Below are positions 14,981 to 19,577 of a stretch of 19,577 bases of DNA, piece by piece. A model generated the notes under the pieces. It did no database searches, was not told the origin of the DNA, and saw only the letters and a list, made by a program, of their open reading frames with translations. Within the stretch, counting starts at the first letter, position 1. Each line of letters opens with the position of its first letter. The DNA comes from CAIKZZ01 sp035524495 (lineage in GTDB: Bacteria > Pseudomonadota > Gammaproteobacteria > Steroidobacterales > Steroidobacteraceae): contig DATKOR010000006.1 in the NCBI GenBank assembly GCA_035524495.1, positions 1-19,577 of the forward strand, read 5' to 3'. The translations under genes were made by a program, and so were the position numbers.

Positions 14981-16622
14981 GCCCCTGGCGCGGCGGCCGG
15001 ATCCGGTTGAGCTCGGCGATGAGCGCGCGCGTCGAGACCGGCCGGCCGAGGAAGGCGTTGAGCAGCGTCGGCGTCGGGCGCGACTTCCCGAAGCGCAGCA
15101 GGTGCTCGGAGGTCCACGCGTACCAGCGCGGGTTGCCGGCGTCGAAGGAGCCGATCGCCCGCCGCGTCCGGTCGCGCAGGTCCGCGGTCAGCACCGCGCC
15201 GAGCCCGTAGTTGATCATGTAGCCGGGCAGGTCCACGAGCTGCACGCGCAGCGCCCACCACGGCAGCTCCGGGTGCGGCACGACGTGCAGGTAGCGGCTC
15301 GTGATGTCGGTCCAGACCGCGTTCGGGTCCGAGTCCGGTGCGCGCAGCATCCTGAGCTCGAAGAGCCCCCACGCCGCGTCGAGTACGACGCCGGTGTAGA
15401 GCGCCTCGAGCGCGCCCGATTCGTCGACCGCGTGGCCGAGGTAGCGGCGCTGCCATGCGGGCTCGGCGACGCTCCAGGAGGTCACGTCGGCGAAGGCCTC
15501 GATGAAGAGGTCGTCCCCGAGGTCGAAGTAGGCGGGGCGCGTGCGGACGGCCGCCATGTGCACCGCGTGGCCGTCCTCGTGCACGATCTCGTTGAGGACG
15601 AAGAGGCCGCCCTTCTCGACGTTGGCCGAGACGCGCGCGATTGCCGGCCGCCAGCGCCCGTCGACCTCGCGTCCGATGCGCACGAAGTCGGCGTAGGCGA
15701 GCGGCGCCTTGCCCGGCCGGATCGCGAGGTCGTGCTCGACGCCGAGCGCGTCGAGGTCGGCGCCGAGATCGAGGTAGTAGCGCTTGGTCAGCTCGAGGAT
15801 GCGGCCGGCGCCGATTTCCGGATCGAGCACCCGGGTCGCGGCGGTGTGCCGGTGCCAGTAGTCCCAGGGCTCGACCGGCGTCGGGTCGATCGCGCGGCCC
15901 CAGCGCGCCAGCACCGCGACCAGCCAGCCCTCGACGTCGCGCTCGGGTGCGCCGACGGTGCGCGCGGCCGCGGCGATCGGGGAGTTGCCGTGCGCGGCCT
16001 GGTCGGCGGCGGCGAGGCGGATCAGCCGCCGGTACGGGCCGTTCGCGTCGGCCGGCGCGAGCGCGTTCCACAGCGGCGCGAACGCGCGCAGCAGCGCCGC
16101 GCGCCGCGCGCTGGTGTCGAGTTCCTGCAGCAGCTCGAGCGCGGTCGTGCGCGCGATCGTGCCGCCCTCGAACTCGAGGTGGTTGCCGTAGTGCTCGAAG
16201 CACGCGTAGAGCGCCTGCGACAGCGGCTCGCGCTCGAGCCTGGCGTCGGCAGCGCCGCGGCAGCGCGCCTCGGACTCGCCCGGGGCAGCCGCCGCCGGCG
16301 TCGTCGGCGCCTCCGCGAGGCCCTGCCGCATCGCCTTGAGCGCCGCGCGGTCCGCGGCGCCGAGGCGCACGGCCGCGAGCGCGTCGAGGCGCGTCGCGAG
16401 CAGCGCCGCGTCGCGGTCGCGCTCGCGGCTCCAGGCGCCCGCGTCGCGGCCGTCGCGGACGTCCGCGGGCCCGGCGCGCACGGTCGCGAGCGCGTAGGTC
16501 GCATCGAGCCAGTCGGCGTACAGCGTCTCGGCCTCCGCGAGCGGAGAGGCGGCCAGCGCGCAGCGGGCGCTGAACCAAGCGCCGAGACCGGCGAGCACGA
16601 TGAGCCGACGCGAACATCGCAT
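14949..16622 (-). CDS. Exported zinc metallopeptidase with HEXXH motif (M3/M2-like gluzincin)
   Basis: 557 aa. Residues 1-25 look like a Sec signal (MRCSRR, then hydrophobic LIVLAGLGAWF, then an ALA-A cleavage site). The mature part is largely helical. Zinc-binding HEDGH is at 348-352, followed by the second-sphere FIEAFADV with E375 23 residues on, the spacing seen in gluzincin peptidases such as M3 and M2. HEDGHAVH resembles the M3 HEFGHALH core. It is probably a periplasmic oligopeptidase, or an inactive relative if other residues are lost; the assignment to M3 versus another HEXXH family needs profile searches. Start at 16622 is supported by GGAGG (16629-16633 on the complement) with 6-nt spacing; a competing ATG at 16617 is in another frame. 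It is convergent with the GabT-like gene (32-bp overlap) and divergent from the mttB-like gene. Confidence 0.75.
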   Translation of the reverse strand: MRCSRRLIVLAGLGAWFSARCALAASPLAEAETLYADWLDATYALATVRAGPADVRDGRDAGAWSRERDRDAALLATRLDALAAVRLGAADRAALKAMRQGLAEAPTTPAAAAPGESEARCRGAADARLEREPLSQALYACFEHYGNHLEFEGGTIARTTALELLQELDTSARRAALLRAFAPLWNALAPADANGPYRRLIRLAAADQAAHGNSPIAAAARTVGAPERDVEGWLVAVLARWGRAIDPTPVEPWDYWHRHTAATRVLDPEIGAGRILELTKRYYLDLGADLDALGVEHDLAIRPGKAPLAYADFVRIGREVDGRWRPAIARVSANVEKGGLFVLNEIVHEDGHAVHMAAVRTRPAYFDLGDDLFIEAFADVTSWSVAEPAWQRRYLGHAVDESGALEALYTGVVLDAAWGLFELRMLRAPDSDPNAVWTDITSRYLHVVPHPELPWWALRVQLVDLPGYMINYGLGAVLTADLRDRTRRAIGSFDAGNPRWYAWTSEHLLRFGKSRPTPTLLNAFLGRPVSTRALIAELNRIRPPRQGLSASRRRALP

Positions 16623-16628
16623 GGCGAG

Positions 16629-16633
16629 CCTCC
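16629..16633 (-). promoter_or_regulatory. Shine-Dalgarno site for the metallopeptidase gene
   Basis: The complement reads GGAGG, followed by 6 nt and the ATG ending at 16620. It decides the start of the minus-strand peptidase. Confidence 0.7.
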
Positions 16634-16665
16634 GTTGCGCGCGAGCTTAGCGCAGTGCCATGGCG

Positions 16666-16694
16666 TTGTGCGGCGTCGGCGGCCGAGGCATAGT
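16666..16694 (+). promoter_or_regulatory. Candidate sigma-70 promoter for the mttB-like gene
   Basis: TTGTGC (16666-16671) and CATAGT (16689-16694) are separated by 17 nt in the 101-nt divergent gap between the peptidase and mttB-like genes. Expected transcription start is near 16701, giving a short leader before GTG 16724. The match is 3/6 and 4/6, so it is plausible but not strong. No clear partner promoter for the minus strand was found. Confidence 0.3.
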
Positions 16695-16714
16695 GCGTGC
16701 GGCCTGCGAGTCGT

Positions 16715-16719
16715 GAGGA
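16715..16719 (+). promoter_or_regulatory. Shine-Dalgarno site for the mttB-like gene
   Basis: GAGGA lies 4 nt before the GTG at 16724. This selects that start over an in-frame GTG at 16697, which would place the site inside the gene. Confidence 0.55.
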
Positions 16720-16723
16720 ACAC

Positions 16724-18274
16724 GTGAGCGAGACGAATGCGATTCAGCGCCGCCCGCGCGATGGCGGCCGCGAAAGCCGGCGCGCCCGGGCCCGCACGCA
16801 GGCCGGCAAGTACCCCTACATCCGTCGCAAGCTGCGGCCGGTCGAGCTCCTGAGCGACGAGGCCGTCGAGATCATCGAGGCCAACGCCGAGACGATCCTC
16901 GAGGAGATCGGCATCGAGTTTCGGCGCGACCCCGAGTCGCTGAAGCTGTGGCGCGCGGCGGGCGCGGAGGTCAGCGGCGAGCGCGTGCACATCCCGCGCG
17001 GCCTCGCGCGCCGGCTGCTCGCCTCGGCGCCGGCCGAGTTCACGCTGCACGCACGCAACCCCGAGCGCAGCGTACGCTTCGGCGGCGACGCGACCGTGTT
17101 CTCGCCGGTCGGCGGGCCGCCCTTCGTCAGCGACCTCGATCGCGGCCGGCGCTATGGCACGCTCGAGGATGCGCAGAACTTCGTCAAGCTCGCGCACATG
17201 GCGCCGGCCATCCACTTCTCCAGCTGCTCGATCGTCGAGCCGATGGACATCCCGCCCGGCAAGCGCCACCTCGACGTGCAGTACGCGCACTTCCGCTACT
17301 CGGACATGGGCTGCGAGGGGACCCCGGAGACGCCGGGCCACGCGGCCGACGCGGTGCGCATGGCGGCGGTGCTGTTCGGCGCGGAGTTCATCGACCGCAA
17401 CGTCGTGCTGCTCGGCAACATCAACTCGAACTCGCCGCTGACCTTCGACGGCCGGATGCTCGGCTCGCTGCGCGAGTTCGCCGCGCACAACCAGGGGACG
17501 ATCGTCGTGCCGGCGGTGCTGGCCGGCGCCATGGGGCCGGTCACCGCGGCCGGCTGCATGGCGGAGATCCTCGCCGAGACGCTGGCCGGCATGGCGCTGA
17601 CGCAGCTGGTGCGTCCCGGCGCGCCGGTGATCATGGGCTCGTTCGTGGGCGCGATCTCGATGCGCACCGGCGCGCCGACCTTCGGCACGCCCGAGGCGAC
17701 GCAGATGATCTTTGCGACGGCGCAGCTCGCGCGACGGCTCGGCGTGCCGTGCCGCAGCGGCGGCTCGCTGTGCTCGTCCAAGGTCGCCGACGCGCAGGCT
17801 GCCTACGAGAGCGCCCACACGCTGCTGCCGACGCTGCTCGCCGGCGTGCACCTGGTGACGCACGCGGCGGGCTGGCTCGAGGGCGGACTGGTCGCGGGTT
17901 ACGAGAAGTTCGTCATGGACGCCGACCAGCTCGCGATGATGCAGGTGCTCGCCCAGGGCATGGACCTCAGCGAGCGCGGTCAGGCGCTCGATGCGATCCG
18001 CGAGGTGGGGCCGGGCAACCACTTCCTCGGCTGCGCCCACACGCAGGCGAACTTCGAGACCGCGTTCTACCAGTCGACGATCGCCGATTACTCCTCTTTC
18101 GAGCAGTGGAGCACCGAGGGCAGCCTCACGGCCGAGCAGCGCGCCAACCGCGTCTGGAAGAAGATGCTCGCCGAGTACCAGGACCCGGGCATCGATCCGG
18201 CGGCGGACGAGGCGCTGCGCGAGTTCATCGCGCGGCGCCGGGCGGTGCTCGGCGATGCGATCGAGGAAGAGTAG
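16724..18274 (+). CDS. MttB-superfamily (trimethylamine methyltransferase-like) methyltransferase, no pyrrolysine
   Basis: 516 aa from GTG 16724. Residues 1-~40 are a basic Arg-rich extension. The MttB core then begins: VELLSDEAVEIIEANAETILEEIG, FTLHARNPERSVRFGG, SDLDRGRRYGTLEDA, and a long alpha/beta-barrel body with GNINSNSPLTFDG and GPVTAAGCMAEILAE. True MttB methylates a corrinoid protein from trimethylamine using pyrrolysine encoded by an in-frame TAG. Here the frame is continuous with only a terminal TAG, so it belongs to the non-Pyl branch. Characterised members of that branch demethylate glycine betaine (MtgB), proline betaine (MtpB) or carnitine (MtcB). The substrate here is unknown. 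No corrinoid-binding protein or methylcobalamin:acceptor methyltransferase is visible in the window. A 13-nt gap leads to the next gene, so they probably share a transcript. Confidence 0.9.
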   Translation: MSETNAIQRRPRDGGRESRRARARTQAGKYPYIRRKLRPVELLSDEAVEIIEANAETILEEIGIEFRRDPESLKLWRAAGAEVSGERVHIPRGLARRLLASAPAEFTLHARNPERSVRFGGDATVFSPVGGPPFVSDLDRGRRYGTLEDAQNFVKLAHMAPAIHFSSCSIVEPMDIPPGKRHLDVQYAHFRYSDMGCEGTPETPGHAADAVRMAAVLFGAEFIDRNVVLLGNINSNSPLTFDGRMLGSLREFAAHNQGTIVVPAVLAGAMGPVTAAGCMAEILAETLAGMALTQLVRPGAPVIMGSFVGAISMRTGAPTFGTPEATQMIFATAQLARRLGVPCRSGGSLCSSKVADAQAAYESAHTLLPTLLAGVHLVTHAAGWLEGGLVAGYEKFVMDADQLAMMQVLAQGMDLSERGQALDAIREVGPGNHFLGCAHTQANFETAFYQSTIADYSSFEQWSTEGSLTAEQRANRVWKKMLAEYQDPGIDPAADEALREFIARRRAVLGDAIEEE

Positions 18275-18277
18275 GCC

Positions 18278-18283
18278 GGGAGG
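18278..18283 (+). promoter_or_regulatory. Shine-Dalgarno site for the PD40 protein gene
   Basis: GGGAGG lies 4 nt before ATG 18288, supporting that start and indicating co-translation from the mttB-like transcript. Confidence 0.55.
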
Positions 18284-18287
18284 CACG

Positions 18288-19577
18288 ATGCGGATCCAGC
18301 AGCTTGTCGCGGTCGCGATTGCCGTGCTCGGCGCCGCTGGCGCTTTCGCCGAGCGCCGGCCGGTGCTCGAGCAGATCGACCTGCCGCACCCGTACTACTA
18401 CCGCGAGATGTACCTGCCGCAGCTGACGAGCGGGCCGTCCTCGGTCGCGTTCGCGCCCGAATCGCGCGAGGTCGTGTACTCGATGGAAGGCTCGCTGTGG
18501 CGCCAGCGCCTCGACTCGACGCGCGCCGTGCAGCTGACCGACGGGCCGGGCTACGACTACCAGCCCGACTGGTCGCCGGACGGCCGCTCGATCGTGTTCG
18601 TGACCTACCGCGACAGCGCGCTCGAGCTCGCGCTCCTCGACCTCGCGACCGGCGCGACGCGCCTCTTGACGCACAACCACGCGGTCAACGTCGAGCCGCG
18701 CTTCTCGCCCGACGGCAAGCGCATCGCCTACGTCTCGACGGCGTTCCACGGCCGCTTTCACATCTACACGGCCGAGGTCGGGAGCGCGGGCCTCGAGCAC
18801 GAGCAGCGCGTGACGGGCGAGGAGAAGAGCCCGCTCAGGCGCTACTACTACAGCGCCTACGATCACGAGATCAGCCCCGTCTGGAGCCGCGACGGGTCGT
18901 CGCTGATCTACGTCTCGAACCGCGGCCACGTGCACGGGACCGGCGGCTTCTGGCAGATCGCGGCGCGCCCGGGCGCGCCGCCGCGCGAGCTGCACTACGA
19001 GGAGACGAACTGGCGCGCGCGCCCGGACGTGTCGCCCGACGGCACGCGACTCCTCTACAGCTCCTACCTCGGACGCAACACGCACCAGCTGTGGCTGCTG
19101 CCGGTCGCGGGCGGCGACGCGCTGCCGATCTCCTACGGCGAGGGCGACGAAGTCGGTGCGCGCTGGTCGCCGGACGGGAAGGAGATCGCGTTCATCTCGA
19201 ACCGCAGCGGCGGCCTCGAGCTCTGGCTGCAGGACGTCGCGGGCGGTGCCCAGCATCGCCTCGTCGCGAGCGAGCGGCAACGGCTCGCGCCGAGCGGCAC
19301 GCTTGCGCTCACGCTCCGGGAGCGGGACGGCTCGAGCGCCTGGGCGCGCGTCTCGGTCACCGACGCCCGCGGGCGCTTTCACGCGCCGCGCGAGGCGTGG
19401 GTACACGGCGATGACGGCTACGACCGCGCCGAGCGTCCGTTCGAGGCGCACTACTTCCACGGCCACGGCGAGTTCAGCCTCGAGGTGCCGGAAGGCGAGG
19501 TCACCGTCGAGGTGCTGCGCGGCTTCAGCCAGCCGCTCGAGGTGCAAAAGCTGCGCATCACGGCCGGCGCGACCACC
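18288..19577 (+). CDS. Exported PD40/TolB-like beta-propeller protein, probably CehA/McbA-type metallohydrolase (3' end outside window)
   Basis: 430 codons are visible and the frame stays open to the window edge. Residues 1-21 form a Sec signal (hydrophobic LVAVAIAVLGAAG with cleavage likely after AFA). At least five PD40 repeats follow: PDWSPDGRSIVFV (93-), PRFSPDGKRIAYV (137-), PVWSRDGSSLIYV (197-), PDVSPDGTRLLY (247-) and ARWSPDGKEIAFI (291-), spaced 44-60 residues, as in TolB-type propellers. From ~352 a beta-sandwich-like segment (ARVSVTDARGRFHAP, HGHGEFSLEVPEGEVTVEV) resembles the linker that precedes PHP-type metallohydrolase domains in CehA/McbA-like proteins. The catalytic domain itself lies beyond the window, so enzymatic function is inferred. 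It would act in the periplasm or outside the cell. Its link to the methyltransferase upstream is unknown. Confidence 0.8.
   Translation, partial: MRIQQLVAVAIAVLGAAGAFAERRPVLEQIDLPHPYYYREMYLPQLTSGPSSVAFAPESREVVYSMEGSLWRQRLDSTRAVQLTDGPGYDYQPDWSPDGRSIVFVTYRDSALELALLDLATGATRLLTHNHAVNVEPRFSPDGKRIAYVSTAFHGRFHIYTAEVGSAGLEHEQRVTGEEKSPLRRYYYSAYDHEISPVWSRDGSSLIYVSNRGHVHGTGGFWQIAARPGAPPRELHYEETNWRARPDVSPDGTRLLYSSYLGRNTHQLWLLPVAGGDALPISYGEGDEVGARWSPDGKEIAFISNRSGGLELWLQDVAGGAQHRLVASERQRLAPSGTLALTLRERDGSSAWARVSVTDARGRFHAPREAWVHGDDGYDRAERPFEAHYFHGHGEFSLEVPEGEVTVEVLRGFSQPLEVQKLRITAGATT

Noticed and set aside
15102..16727. 541-codon plus-strand open frame opposite the metallopeptidase
   Set aside because: No motifs and biased composition, while the minus frame has a signal peptide, HEXXH site and Shine-Dalgarno.
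18272..18274. Terminal TAG of the mttB-like gene as a pyrrolysine codon
   Set aside because: It lies at the family's normal end, not internally, and the downstream gene starts 13 nt later with its own Shine-Dalgarno.
1..19577. Mobile element, CRISPR array, toxin-antitoxin or phage defence genes
   Set aside because: No repeats, transposase, integrase or small toxin-like ORFs are visible; every substantial gene fits housekeeping, bioenergetic or metabolic families.

Overview
The window is uniformly very GC-rich, densely packed and strongly biased to G or C at third codon positions. The visible families (N-formylglutamate amidohydrolase, an MttB-family methyltransferase without pyrrolysine, secreted proteins with Sec signals) fit a high-GC Gram-negative bacterium, most likely proteobacterial. 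Nothing here fixes the taxon. I see no tRNA, rRNA, insertion sequence, CRISPR array or phage gene. No gap between genes exceeds about 105 bases.

Layout. Positions 1-212 hold the C-terminus of an N-formylglutamate amidohydrolase, followed by a short-chain dehydrogenase/reductase (244-1023). Positions 1121-9022 hold a complete bacterial A/V-type rotary ATPase operon in the order G/H - C - I - K - F - E - A - B - D. Almost every gene overlaps the next by 4-14 nt. Positions 9123-14980 hold a second plus-strand operon: class III aminotransferase, P5C-dehydrogenase-like aldehyde dehydrogenase, GctAB-type CoA-transferase alpha and beta, and a second (GabT-like) aminotransferase. Positions 14949-16622, on the minus strand, encode a secreted HEXXH zinc metallopeptidase whose 3' end overlaps the aminotransferase gene by 32 bp. 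Positions 16724-18274 encode an MttB-superfamily methyltransferase. The last gene, from 18288 to the window edge, is an exported PD40 beta-propeller protein whose end looks like the linker before a CehA/McbA-type metallohydrolase domain.

How the genes may work together. The ATPase set has every core part: catalytic A3B3 head, D/F central shaft, C (d) socket, I (a) stator, K (c) ring and E/G peripheral stalks. It could therefore form a full ion-translocating machine. The downstream enzymes form a chemically coherent route: an omega-amino acid is transaminated to a semialdehyde, oxidised to a carboxylate and activated as a CoA thioester. The CoA-transferase and aldehyde dehydrogenase families point towards C4-C5 dicarboxylate chemistry. 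The nearby MttB homologue suggests, as inference only, that the starting substrate could be an N-methylated (betaine-type) amino acid.
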